In this document: positions 17,306-26,828 of the stretch, piece by piece
How the letters are laid out: every line of letters starts with the position of its first letter
How positions within the stretch are numbered: position 1 is the first letter of the stretch
Source: Brucella pituitosa
GTDB taxonomy: Bacteria; Pseudomonadota; Alphaproteobacteria; Rhizobiales; Rhizobiaceae
Direction of reading: 5' to 3'
DNA length: 64,000 bases
Assembly (NCBI RefSeq): GCF_003049685.1
Contig: NZ_PYSY02000008.1
Span: forward strand, 62,001-126,000
Translations under genes and position numbers: made by a program
The notes under the pieces: model-generated
Database searches by the model: none
The model's input: only the letters and a program-made list of their open reading frames with translations
Told to the model about the DNA's origin: nothing

Positions 17306-17328
17306 GCCGCCTGCCCAGGGCAGGCGGC
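17306..17328 (+). terminator. Intrinsic terminator between vbhA and fic
   Basis: Arms GCCGCCTGCCC and GGGCAGGCGGC (11 bp, nearly no loop) are followed by CTTTTTATT. The hairpin sits 27 bp after the antitoxin stop and 18 bp before the toxin ATG. It would reduce toxin relative to antitoxin expression. Confidence 0.8.
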
Positions 17329-17346
17329 TTTTTATTGGTCTTCGCC

Positions 17347-17792
17347 ATGGCTGAAACGGAACCTAAAGGCTCCTATACCTATCCGAACATATCGGACGAT
17401 CCCGATCGCAGGGATCTGCTGCGCAACAAACTCGGAATCCGCTCTCATAAGGAACTACGTGTCGAAGAATATCGCGTGACAGCATTCCGGACGGCTGAAA
17501 TTGCCGAAGGAGACGGCCCGAAAGGGCTCTCGACGCGCAACATCTGAAGGCCATTCATGGTCATATTTTCCAAGACATTTATGAAGGGGCCGGCCATACG
17601 CGCAATGAAAGCCCCGTTGTCGATGGCCAGAGAGTGGAGTTAATTGGCAATCTGTCGAAAGGCGGAACCTCGTTCCTACACGGCTCGCGTATCGAGATGG
17701 GCTTGGATGAAGCCTTTAGACCGATCCGGAATCCCGAAATTTTGCGCGGATCGTCGGTCGAACGGTTCGCCGAAATCGCCGGTAATGTCTAG
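17347..17792 (+). pseudogene. Fic/VbhT toxin, N-terminal part (frameshifted, catalytic motif separated)
   Basis: The start reads YTYPNISDDPDRRDLLRNKLGI. After a missing base near 17530 the frame continues LDAQHLKAIHGHIFQDIYE, AGHTRNE, LIGNLSKGGTSFL and SVERFAEIAGNV, then stops at 17792. This is the Fic fold up to just before the helix carrying HPFxxGNGR. That motif appears 16.6 kb downstream (34384-34412) and continues as Fic protein, so I read this as one gene split by an inserted island. Fic enzymes transfer AMP from ATP to target proteins. As it stands this half cannot be active. Confidence 0.82.
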
Positions 17793-17994
17793 TGACACGA
17801 ATTTTGGCCCTTGATGTTATTCTAAGTCATTGAAAACAAACATGTCAAATTTAACTGGTTTCAGATATTTTGCCTTTTTTGTCACGATACTCTGCCCTGG
17901 AAATAATAAAGGCGTTCGCGATCCGGAAAAGGCGTACCTCACAACGGGTTTTTGGCATCGGGATTTTTGGCACAGCGGTGCCTGTTGACGCTAA

Positions 17995-18249
17995 CTATTC
18001 GTCACCCGTCAAATCGTGGTCAAGCTCGTGATAGGCTTCTGGAGGAACGGGCTTTCGATCTGGCGGAAAAGATCGGCCATGTTTGGCAAGGATCTTTTGT
18101 GCCGTCTCCCATGGCTTCTCCTGGTTCATCCGGTTACGGACGGTTTCACGAAGGGCGACGATTACAGCATCGGTGATGCTTGTGCGGTCAATGCGCGCAA
18201 GCTCGCGCGCGAGCCTATCGGCCTCCGGATTGCGAATATGCAGTGCCAT
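17995..18249 (-). CDS. vapB: Orphan VapB-type antitoxin
   Basis: The 84-residue protein begins MALHIRNPEADRLARELAR, with TSITDAVIVALRETV and a proline-rich tail. This is the plasmid-type VapB family (PSK/ribbon-type transcription factor antitoxins) that pairs with PIN toxins. No VapC-like frame follows in the 200 bp downstream, where the sequence holds nothing recognisable, so it is an orphan or its toxin was lost at the island edge. Confidence 0.75.
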   Translation of the reverse strand: MALHIRNPEADRLARELARIDRTSITDAVIVALRETVRNRMNQEKPWETAQKILAKHGRSFPPDRKPVPPEAYHELDHDLTGDE

Positions 18250-18308
18250 TTGAGTAGCTCAAAGGCGGCCGACCTCTATATTAAAATTGAAGTCATGCTA
18301 AAAAAATG

Positions 18309-18349
18309 TTGACATGACTCGCTAAGTGGGTTGTATTTTGAATAAATAC
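18309..18349 (+). promoter_or_regulatory. Promoter and inverted repeat of the XRE-cupin gene
   Basis: TTGACA (18309-18314), a 17-bp spacer and TGTATT (18332-18337) form a good sigma-70 promoter. The inverted repeat GTATTT-N5-AAATAC (18333-18349) covers the -10 and is a likely operator for the regulator itself. The gene starts at 18365 after AGAGGGAC. Confidence 0.6.
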
Positions 18350-18364
18350 TAAAAAAGAGGGACA

Positions 18365-19024
18365 ATGAGCGATCTCGCCAAAATTATCGAGGCTGATCAA
18401 CAGCCGCTAGGAAAGCGTTTACGTAGCCGCCGAAAGGCGTTGAAACTAACGCTTCAGGAAGTTGCAGATCAAGCAGAACTGTCAGTAGGATTCATATCTC
18501 AAATCGAGCGCGGTATTGCCGTGCCTTCCCTCGTTTCACTGGTTGCCGTTTGCCGGGTGCTTGACGTCGATGTGGGAACCTTTTTCCAGAAGTCTCAGCC
18601 TCAGGGGCCGATTACACGTCGAGATAATAGACCGCTTTATGGCCTCGGCTCATTGACGGGAAAAGATGTTACTTACGAGAGGTTATCGGCGGCCTTTCCC
18701 GGCAATATTCTGCGCTCGACATTGATCCACGAACCTCCGGGCTTTCGAAGTGAACCGACATCTCATGAGGGGGAAGAGATCTATTACATCGTTCGCGGTT
18801 CGTTGACGCTTGAGCTGGAAGGCGAAATTACGATCCTGAACGAGGGCGATACCGCACATTTCCCGTCCTCCCAGACACACGTTATCTGGAATCATACAGG
18901 CGACACGACGATCGTTTTTCACACATGCACAATGGACGTGTTCGGTGACGAAAATCAGGGGACCGGTTCGGAAAATGTCCTTGCTGTAACAAGAGCTGTC
19001 AACCGACGTGGTGCACCAAAATAA
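18365..19024 (+). CDS. XRE-type regulator with C-terminal cupin domain
   Basis: Residues 17-75 form a lambda-repressor-like helix-turn-helix (LTLQEVADQAELSVGFISQI then ERGIAVPS). Residues 110-200 form a cupin barrel (HEGEEIYYIVRGSLTLELEG, GDTAHFPSSQTHVIWN). Such proteins sense a small molecule or metal in the cupin and control adjacent catabolic or polyamine-type operons. It lies directly upstream of the ABC transporter and probably controls that operon and itself. Confidence 0.9.
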   Translation: MSDLAKIIEADQQPLGKRLRSRRKALKLTLQEVADQAELSVGFISQIERGIAVPSLVSLVAVCRVLDVDVGTFFQKSQPQGPITRRDNRPLYGLGSLTGKDVTYERLSAAFPGNILRSTLIHEPPGFRSEPTSHEGEEIYYIVRGSLTLELEGEITILNEGDTAHFPSSQTHVIWNHTGDTTIVFHTCTMDVFGDENQGTGSENVLAVTRAVNRRGAPK

Positions 19025-19045
19025 TAACAAATAGGGGAACTCAAA

Positions 19046-20635
19046 ATGAGATCTGGCATCAAACTGTTATTGGCCGCATTTTTGGCCACTACATCTATCC
19101 AGAATCAAGCGACCGCAGACACCGTACTCAGGCTTGATGAGTCGCCCGTTGGCGAACTCGATCCCGCCAAGGCTTCAGATTACGCCGACTCCATTCTGAT
19201 GTTCAACATCTATGATGCACTGGTAGTTCCCAAACAGGGAAAGCCTGGCTATGAGCCGTTTATTGCTGAATCATGGGAAAGCACTGACGGCAAGGTCTTT
19301 ACGTTCAGATTGCGCGACGATGTAAAATTTCAGAGCGGAAATCCGCTTACCGCAGATGATGTCGTCTTTTCGCTTGATCGCATGCGCGCCCTTGGCCAAG
19401 GGCTGTCATACCTCTTCGACAAAGTGGAAAAGGCAGAGGCGATAGATGCTTCAACTGTCCGTTTCACCTTGAAAGAAATCTATGCCCCTTTCATTTCGGC
19501 ACTCACGCGTCTGCCTATTGTCGACAAGAAACTCGTAATGGCCAATCTGGGGGATGGCAATGGTCCTATGAAGGACTGGGGCCAGGCATTTCTTTCGAAC
19601 CATGCTGCTGGCAGTGGTGCTTACACCGTCATTTCGCACAATCCGCAAGAAGAGACGGTAATGGCCAAGAACCCGGCTTATTTTCTCGGAGTACCCGCTA
19701 CAGCGCCAGATAAGGTGCGTCTGCGCTATGGCCTGGAAGCAGCCACTGTGCGCACGTTGATTGCGCAGGGCGAGCACGAAATCTCCTCGCAATGGCTGCC
19801 TCCGGAAGTACTCAAGTCGCTCGCTGCCGATGGAGCCCAATTGCTCACAGAAAGGGGAACGTCCGGGTTTTATATCAAGCTGAATACGACGAAGCCTCCT
19901 TTCGACGACGTTAACTGCCGCCTCTCAGTCAGCTACGCCTTTGATTATGGCACGGGCGTTAAGATGGTGGCCATCACAGACAATGTTTCCCTGGGCAGTC
20001 CTGCTACCGGACCACTCCCGGTCGGCATGTTGGGAGCTCTTCCCAATGAACAACCCCTCAAGCAGGACCTCACCAAGGCGAAAGAATATCTCAGCGCGTG
20101 CAAATATAAGCCCGAGGATATGAATATCGATATATCCTGGACGGGTGAGGTTCCAATAGAGGAGCGGTTCGCACTCCTTCTGCAGGCCAATCTCTCGCAG
20201 ATTGGTATAAAGGCGAAAGTCAGCAAGGTGCCTTGGGCTCTATTCTCCGATCAGGTATCAAAGGCCGAACGTACACCCGTTGTCTCGCAGGTCTTCGTGA
20301 ACACGATGACGGGTGATCCGGATACTCTCCTATCTAACATGTATCATTCGAGCGCTGCGGGCACCTGGATGTCGCCAGAACATCTGAAAGATGAACAAGT
20401 CGACGCTCTGCTGGAGAAGGCTCGTACAACACTTGATGAAGCAGCGCGTGCCAAGATCTATGAAGATCTCAATAGGCGGCTGCTCGCAATCGCCCCCTCG
20501 ATTTTCGCTCAGGATCAGATTTCAGTCTTCGCCGCTTCTGACAAAGTCTTGGTTCCGGCGCTGACTGATCCGTCCAAGGCCTTCGCGCTAGCCGGGTTCG
20601 GCATGAGTTTCCGCCTGATGGAAATGAAGCAGTAG
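19046..20635 (+). CDS. ABC transporter periplasmic substrate-binding protein (peptide/opine/nickel type)
   Basis: The 529-residue protein has an N-terminal signal sequence (KLLLAAFLATTSI, cleaved near ATADT) and the SBP_bac_5 fold: LDPAKASDYADS, a WESTDGKVFTFRLRDDVKFQ segment in pieces and LTADDVVFSLDRM. Family members deliver oligopeptides, opines, glutathione or nickel to DppBC-type permeases. GGGGAACTC precedes the ATG. Context (hydantoinase, racemase, peptidase) suggests a cyclic amide or modified amino acid substrate, which is inference. Confidence 0.9.
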   Translation: MRSGIKLLLAAFLATTSIQNQATADTVLRLDESPVGELDPAKASDYADSILMFNIYDALVVPKQGKPGYEPFIAESWESTDGKVFTFRLRDDVKFQSGNPLTADDVVFSLDRMRALGQGLSYLFDKVEKAEAIDASTVRFTLKEIYAPFISALTRLPIVDKKLVMANLGDGNGPMKDWGQAFLSNHAAGSGAYTVISHNPQEETVMAKNPAYFLGVPATAPDKVRLRYGLEAATVRTLIAQGEHEISSQWLPPEVLKSLAADGAQLLTERGTSGFYIKLNTTKPPFDDVNCRLSVSYAFDYGTGVKMVAITDNVSLGSPATGPLPVGMLGALPNEQPLKQDLTKAKEYLSACKYKPEDMNIDISWTGEVPIEERFALLLQANLSQIGIKAKVSKVPWALFSDQVSKAERTPVVSQVFVNTMTGDPDTLLSNMYHSSAAGTWMSPEHLKDEQVDALLEKARTTLDEAARAKIYEDLNRRLLAIAPSIFAQDQISVFAASDKVLVPALTDPSKAFALAGFGMSFRLMEMKQ

Positions 20636-20693
20636 TTACCGACGAAACCCGGGTCGTTCATTAGCGGCCCCGCCTTTCAACCGGAATTTGATT

Positions 20694-21719
20694 ATGTCAC
20701 CGTTCATCCGCCTCCTAGCGAAGCGGCTAGGTACCTCTTTGCTTGTTCTCATAGGGGTATCAGTGCTGATATTTGCTATCGCTCGGGTAATTCCCGGCGA
20801 CCCGGCGCGCATCGCGCTCGGACCAAACGCGACGCCCGAAGCAATTGCCGCCCTGCGGGATAAATTGCATCTCGATGCTTCCTTCTTCGTCCAGTACGGC
20901 TATTTTCTTGCCGATCTTATGCACGGCAATCTTGGCATCTCGCTGTACACAAATCGCCCTGTTACGACCGACATCGCCCAGTTTCTGCCCGCAACGCTGG
21001 AGTTGGTCATGGTCGCAGGTTTGATGATGATCGGCATCGGCCTTCCACTCGGGGTCTTGTCAGCCCATTACCGCGGAAGATGGATAGATCACGCTATTCG
21101 GCTGGTGACTATGCTTGGTGTCTCCGCGCCCGCCTTCGTCTGGGCAGTCGTGCTGATGCTCGTCTTCTCCTACTTCATAGGGCTTTTTCCGATTGCGGGT
21201 CGGCTCTCAGACAGTATCGCTGTGCAGAATGTAACCGGCTTCATGCTGATCGATACGCTGCTTGCCGGCAATCTCAAAGCGTTTGCAGATGCCGTCTGGC
21301 ACTTGGTCCTCCCTGCCTTCGCTCTTGCCCTTTCCGGTATCGGACAGGCCGCCCGCCTCGTGCGATCGAACATGGTCGAGACTTACGAACGGCCTTACAT
21401 GGAGATGGCAGAGGCATATGGCTTCCCGGAAAAGCGCATCGCTCGACGCTATGCCTTCCGACCATCTCTGATCCCTTCTCTTACCATTATTGGTCTCGAT
21501 TTTGCCGCCATGCTGGGCAGCGCCTTCCTTGTTGAAGCCGTGTATGCCTGGCCCGGCCTGTCGCGCTACGGCGTGGCCGTGATCCTGCGTAAGGACCTTA
21601 ACGCCATCGTGGGAACCGTTCTGGTCATCTCGGCCATGTTCCTCATCGTCAACATCGTCGTGGACTTGCTGGTTTCTATCGTAAATCCACGCATCCGCCT
21701 TTCGCAGAGAGCGTCATGA
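20694..21719 (+). CDS. ABC transporter permease, DppB type
   Basis: The 341-residue membrane protein starts RLLAKRLGTSLLVLIGVSVL and contains VIPGDPARIALGPNA, the family's N-terminal periplasmic signature, plus the cytoplasmic EAA loop (MVETYERPYMEMAEAYGF). About six transmembrane helices are apparent. The ATG at 20694 is preferred over a TTG two codons earlier. The stop overlaps the next permease by ATGA. Confidence 0.9.
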   Translation: MSPFIRLLAKRLGTSLLVLIGVSVLIFAIARVIPGDPARIALGPNATPEAIAALRDKLHLDASFFVQYGYFLADLMHGNLGISLYTNRPVTTDIAQFLPATLELVMVAGLMMIGIGLPLGVLSAHYRGRWIDHAIRLVTMLGVSAPAFVWAVVLMLVFSYFIGLFPIAGRLSDSIAVQNVTGFMLIDTLLAGNLKAFADAVWHLVLPAFALALSGIGQAARLVRSNMVETYERPYMEMAEAYGFPEKRIARRYAFRPSLIPSLTIIGLDFAAMLGSAFLVEAVYAWPGLSRYGVAVILRKDLNAIVGTVLVISAMFLIVNIVVDLLVSIVNPRIRLSQRAS

Positions 21720-22549
21720 AGAAGACCCTCGTCATCCTCGCCGCCAATCCTCTGTCGCTGATCGGGCTGGTGCTCGTCGGAATCGTAGTGTTCTCGGCGA
21801 TTTTCGCCGATTTCATCACGCCCTTCCCTGAACATGTCGGCGCTGTGGTGGACTTCGCCAACTTCAACCAACCTCCACACTGGCCGAATATATTCGGCAC
21901 AGATCTCGTTGGTCGCGACCTCTTCACCCGCGTCGTCTATGCCTACCGGATCTCGCTGATCCTCGGCATTGTCGTGCTCATCATCGCCGTTCCGGTCGGC
22001 GTCGCCATCGGTCTTGCTGCTGGCTATCTTGGCGGCTGGACTGAATATTTGCTGATGCGGCTTACGGACGTCTTCCTGTCAATACCGCCACTGGTGCTCG
22101 CCATGTCGGTCATGGGCCTCCTCGAGCCAACCCTTACCAATGGTATGATCGCGGTGACCGTGATGTGGTGGCCCTGGTACACCCGCCTTGTCTACAATAT
22201 CGCCCGTTCTGAGAAAGAAGAGGGCTATGTGCTGGCGGCGGAGGTGATCGGCGCCTCGAAACGGCATATCATGTTCCGCGAGATATTGCCGAACTGCGTT
22301 CCCTCAGTCATCACCAAGATGACGCTCGACTTCGGTTTCGTCATTCTCATTGCCTCCTCGCTGTCTTTTCTCGGTCTTGGCGTTCAGCCGCCGACACCCG
22401 ACCTCGGCTCCATGGTTGCAGAAGGTGCGAAGTACCTTCCAGACAGCTGGTGGCTCACCGTGTTCCCTGGCCTTGCCATCCTGATCGCCGTCTTCGGATT
22501 CAACCTGATCGGCGACGCGTTGCGTGAATTCCTGGGAGTGGATCAATGA
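21716..22549 (+). CDS. ABC transporter permease, DppC type
   Basis: The 277-residue inner-membrane protein contains FGTDLVGRDLFTRVVYAYRI and the EAA loop with EGYVLAAEVIGASKRHIMFRE in pieces, followed by the conserved LSFLGLGVQPPTPDLGSM. It pairs with the DppB-type subunit to form the channel. Both ends overlap neighbours by 4 bp, so translation is coupled across the transporter genes. Confidence 0.9.
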   Translation: MKKTLVILAANPLSLIGLVLVGIVVFSAIFADFITPFPEHVGAVVDFANFNQPPHWPNIFGTDLVGRDLFTRVVYAYRISLILGIVVLIIAVPVGVAIGLAAGYLGGWTEYLLMRLTDVFLSIPPLVLAMSVMGLLEPTLTNGMIAVTVMWWPWYTRLVYNIARSEKEEGYVLAAEVIGASKRHIMFREILPNCVPSVITKMTLDFGFVILIASSLSFLGLGVQPPTPDLGSMVAEGAKYLPDSWWLTVFPGLAILIAVFGFNLIGDALREFLGVDQ

Positions 22550-23436
22550 CGGCCCCTACACTCAAGATCGATAACCTCCGGCTCGGCTTCAAGACGTGGT
22601 CCGGGATGATCGACGTGCTGCACGGCATCTCTCTGCATATCCGCAGAGGTGAGCGTGTCGCCCTTGTCGGCGAGTCCGGTTCCGGCAAATCTGTGACAGC
22701 GCGCATTGTGCTGGGCATGCTTCAGCACCTGCGCACAGCTCACATCTCCGGCACGGTTGAATTCGAAGGCATTGACCTCGAAACGCTAAAATCCGCTTCG
22801 CGCCATGCGCTGCGCGGTACCGCCATGTCGATGATTTTTCAGGACCCGACCTCGTCGCTGAATCCGGTCTACAAGATATCCACGCTGTTTCGGGAAGTCC
22901 TGCAACGCACAGAACCTAACATCAATTACGAGACGGCTCGCCGCAAGGCCCTTGCAGCACTTGCAGACGTTGCGATCCATGACCCGGAGCGTGTGCTCGA
23001 ATCCTATGCCTTCCAGCTTTCCGGTGGCATGAACCAACGTGTCATGATTGCCATGGCGCTCGCCAACAATCCGGCGTTGCTGCTGGCTGACGAACCTGGC
23101 ACGGCGCTCGACGTGACCGTGCAGGCGCAGACGCTCAAGCTGATGTCCGAGCTTGTCGAGAAACACCACACCTCCGTGCTCTTCATCTCGCACAATCTCG
23201 GCGTAGTGCGCGAATTCGCGGACCGGGTCTATGTCATCTACAAGGGCAACATTGTCGAGCAGGGCCCGACCGCCGCGATCTTCGAGGATCCCCGCCACCC
23301 CTATACGCGTGCGCTCCTCTCGGCCGTGCCGCGCATCACCGGCGGCGGCATTCCAGACCTCGACGACGATCCTGCGCAATTCCTCGCCCCACTAGTTGCT
23401 CATGAAGGCTTCAGCGAAAAGGAACTCCTCAAATGA
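22546..23436 (+). CDS. ABC transporter ATPase, DppD type
   Basis: The 296-residue protein has Walker A (GESGSGKSVTA), a Q-loop (MIFQDPTSSLNPVYK), the signature LSGGMNQRVMIAMAL, Walker B (LLLADEPGTALDV) and a C-terminal oligopeptide-transport extension (HPYTRALLSAVP). Walker B has G where TS usually follows DEP (DEPGTALD rather than DEPTTALD), a mild variation. It powers the transporter with the next ATPase. Confidence 0.92.
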   Translation: MTAPTLKIDNLRLGFKTWSGMIDVLHGISLHIRRGERVALVGESGSGKSVTARIVLGMLQHLRTAHISGTVEFEGIDLETLKSASRHALRGTAMSMIFQDPTSSLNPVYKISTLFREVLQRTEPNINYETARRKALAALADVAIHDPERVLESYAFQLSGGMNQRVMIAMALANNPALLLADEPGTALDVTVQAQTLKLMSELVEKHHTSVLFISHNLGVVREFADRVYVIYKGNIVEQGPTAAIFEDPRHPYTRALLSAVPRITGGGIPDLDDDPAQFLAPLVAHEGFSEKELLK

Positions 23437-24250
23437 GCACGATTCTTTCCGTTTCCGACGTCTCCAAGAATTTCGAGGTCAATGGAGGCACGGTCAAAGC
23501 ACTCGATAGCGTTTCTTTCAGTGTCACAAAGGGCGAATGCCTCGCCGTGGTCGGGGAATCCGGCTCGGGCAAATCAACCATCGCCAACATTATCCTCGGC
23601 ATCTACGCCGCGACCACTGGCAACCTCACCTTCAAGGGTGAGGCGCTGCCGGCAAGACGTACGCAGGAGCATCGCCGGGCTATCCAGCTGGTGCAACAGA
23701 ATCCGCTCTCCTCGCTCAATCCGCGTCGTTCAATCGGGGCATCGCTGCGCCTCGCGCTTGATGTCCATAATATCGGCGCTAAGGCGGGCCGCGCCAAGCG
23801 CACTGGCGAACTGCTGGAGGAAGTCGGATTGCCGGCAGAGCTTCGCAACCGTGCCCCGTCGGCCCTTTCCGGCGGTCAGCGCCAACGCGTTGCTATAGCC
23901 CGCGCCCTTGCTTGCCAATCGGAGCTCATCGTGCTCGACGAGCCAACCTCCGCACTCGACGTTCTAGTGCAGGCGCGCGTGCTCAAACTTCTGAAGGCAC
24001 TCAAGGAAAGCCGCGGGTTAACCTACGTCTTTATTACCCACGATCTCTCCGTCGTTCGTAACATCGCAGACCGCGTCGCCGTCTTCGAGAAAGGTCGGCT
24101 CGTTGAATTTGCCACGACCGACGTCATTTTTCACCCGCCCCGAAAACCCCCTACACGCGCCGGCTAATCGGCGCCGTTCCCGTCGTCAGCTCTGAGGAAG
24201 CAGCGCTTCGGGATCACATTATGGAGCAACTGCAGAATGGAAATACCTGA
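23433..24250 (+). pseudogene. ABC transporter ATPase, DppF type, with C-terminal frameshift
   Basis: Walker A (GESGSGKSTIAN), LSGGQRQRVAIARAL and Walker B (LIVLDEPTSALDV) are intact. The plain frame ends early at 24167 with HPPRKPPTRAG. Removing one C from 24134-24136 and one from 24147-24151 restores the expected HRPENPYTRRLIGAVP ending and a stop at 24250, giving 271 residues that overlap the GAF gene start at 24237. The core ATPase would work even if the frameshift is real; the lost piece helps contact the permease family partner. Confidence 0.75.
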
Positions 24251-24745
24251 CTTCACCGCCTTCGTACACGCTGTTGCCGACGCTGGCAGCCAGCCGGAGA
24301 AGGCCTACGCCGCACTTGAGCAATTGGTGAAAGGCATTGTTGGCGCCAAGCTTTTCACCATCATGACAGCCGATACGTCCGACAAGCAGGCGGAACGCAT
24401 CTATTCAAGCATGCCCGACGTCTACCCGGTTTCCGGGACCAAACCCTATAACGAAACCGAATGGTCGGAAATCACGCTGAACCGCAAAGACACCTTTGTC
24501 GCCAACACGATCGAAGACATCGCCAAAGTTTTTTGATGACCACGAGTTGATCCTTTCACTGGGCTGCGAGTCAGTCATCAACGTACCAGTCATCATCGAC
24601 GGTGAAGTCGTCGGTACGCTGAACTGCCTCCATGATCGTGACTACTACACCGAGGACCGCATCCGAGCCGCCGACGCGCTGAAACTGCCCGGCGCCGTTT
24701 GCATGCTTCTGCACGACCGGCAGAAGAGGGAGAAAAAACCAATGA
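24237..24745 (+). pseudogene. GAF-domain protein with two single-base insertions
   Basis: The first part runs MEIPDFTAFVHAVADAGSQP to VANTIEDIAKVF and then meets a stop inside six T (24529-24534). Removing one T continues FDDHELILSLGCESVINVPV and GEVVGTLNCLHDRDYYTEDR, a complete GAF fold. Removing one A from 24733-24738 then gives a stop overlapping the hyuA ATG (ATGA), 168 residues in total. GAF domains bind small ligands; in hydantoin and amide catabolic operons similar stand-alone GAF proteins occur beside the transporter. Confidence 0.65.
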
Positions 24746-26816
24746 GCCAGAAGACCATTCGGGTCGCGACCGATGTCGGCGGAACATTCACCGATCTCGT
24801 CTGCTTCGAGACGGACCACGCGACAGGCCAGTTCCGCATCACGACGGCTAAGTCCGACACCACGCCTCCGAATTTCGAACAGGGCGTTCTGAACGTTCTC
24901 GACAAAGGCGACGTCGATCCGAAGACCGTGGATTTTCTCGCCCACGGCACCACCGTCGTCATCAACGCGCTGACCGAGCGCAAGGGCGTCAAAGTCGGCC
25001 TCATCACGACGGAAGGTTTTCGTGACTCGTTGGAAATCGCCCGCGGCAACCGACCGGACTTCTTCAACTTGAATTATGAGAAGCCAGAACCCTTCGTGCC
25101 GCGCTATCTGCGCCGTGAACTGTCTGGGCGCTTCGACTATCACGGCACGGAGATGAAGTCGCTCGACCTTTCGGGCCTGCCAGCCATCCTCGACGACTTC
25201 CGTGCAGAGGACGTCGAGGCGATCGCCGTCTGTTTCCTGCATTCCTACGCCAACCCCAGCCACGAGCAGGCGACGATCGCGGAGATCGCACGTCTTTGGC
25301 CGGAGATCGCGACCGTCGCCTCGCACCAAATCACCCGCGAATGGCGTGAGTACGAGCGCACCAATACGACCGTCATGTCCGCCTATGTGCAGCCGACGGC
25401 CGAGCGCTACCTGTCGCGTCTCAACGACGGCCTTACCGGCAAGGGGTTTGACGGAAACCTCTTCGTCATGCAGTCGAACTGCGGTGTGGATTCGCTTGAA
25501 TCGGTGAAGAAAATCCCGATCACCATGGTCGAAATCCGGCCCGGCCTCCGGCTTCTGGGGGCGCGGCCGAACTCGGCAAGCTGATCGGCGAGCCGAACGT
25601 GCTGGCGCTCGATATCGGCGGCACGACGGCGAAATGTTCGCTGATCGAGAGCGGCCAGGTCCGCATAATGACGGACTACTGGATCGAGCGCGACCGCACG
25701 TTCGCCGGCTATCCGATTATGGTGCCGGTGGTCGATCTCGTCGAAATCGGCAATGGCGGCGGCTCCATCGCTTGGGTCGACGACTTCGGCAAGCTGCATG
25801 TCGGCCCGAAGTCGGCCGGCGCCATGCCTGGCCCTGCCGCCTATGGTCGCGGTGGCACCAATGCCACTACCACAGACGCCAATCTCTGGCTCGGCCGCAT
25901 CAACCGCGATTATTTCTGTGGCGGCTCAGTCGTCGCGGACATGGCGGCGACGGAAATGGCACTCTCGGAGGTCGGCGAGAAACTCGGTGTCTCGACCGAT
26001 GACGTCGCGCGCGGCATCGTGCGCATCGCCAATAACAACATGGTCAACGCGCTGAAGCTCGTCTCGCTAAATCGCGGCTTCGATCCGCGCGACTTCACCC
26101 TGGTCGCTTTCGGCGGCGGCGGCGCGATGCATGCGGTGGCGCTAGGCATGGAACTGGGCGTAAAGAAGGTCGTCATCCCGGCGGGCGCCTCGGTGTTCTC
26201 GGCTTGGGGCATGATGATGTCGGACCTGCGTCGCGACTATTTCGTCACCAAGCTCGCCGACCTCAATGCCGGCGCCGCAGCCACCATTGAGGCGCTCTTC
26301 GCCGAAACCGAGGCGCTGGCCCACCAGCAATTCGGCGAGGAAGGCGTCGAAGCGGCGAAGGTCCGGTTTCTGCGTTACGGCAAGTTCCGTTACCAGAACC
26401 AGGAGCACACGACCGAAGTTCTTATCGAGGACGCGATCACAGATGCGAGCCTTGCCGCCATCGAGGCCGCGTTCCACGAGACCTACGAGCGGGAATATAC
26501 CTACCGCCTCGACGCCCCCGTCGAGCTGGTCGGCATCCACCTGGTCGCGTCGGCCGAGGTCGGCAAGCTTAAGATGCAGGAAAAGCCGCTTTCCGCAACG
26601 CCGGCCTCCGCCGCGCAAAAGGGCCAACGCAAGGTCGACTATGCGCTGGAAGGCATCCATCCGGCCGCGATCTTCGATGGCGAAAAGCTGGAGCCTGGCA
26701 TGACCTTCAGCGGCCCCGCGATCATCGAGGATGCGGGCACGACGATTGTTATCCACCCCGGCAACCGCGTCGAGATCGACGGTTTCGGTAACACTCACAT
26801 CCACTTGAAAGCCTGA
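24742..26816 (+). pseudogene. hyuA: Hydantoinase/oxoprolinase subunit A (HyuA) with two single-base insertions
   Basis: The N-terminal part starts MSQKTIRVATDVGGTFTDLV with the ATP-binding DVGGTFTD motif, then FLAHGTTVVINALTERKG. The frame breaks near 25533 and 25559 and resumes LALDIGGTTAKCSLIESG and LVAFGGGGAMHAVALG. Removing one A (25532-25534) and one G (25557-25561) gives one 690-residue protein of normal length with VESGPASGFWGAAELGKL in between. The family is the ATP-dependent subunit of N-methylhydantoinase, acetone carboxylase-like or 5-oxoprolinase enzymes. It forms a complex with HyuB, encoded next. Confidence 0.8.
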
Positions 26817-26828
26817 GGAGTGCGGAAC

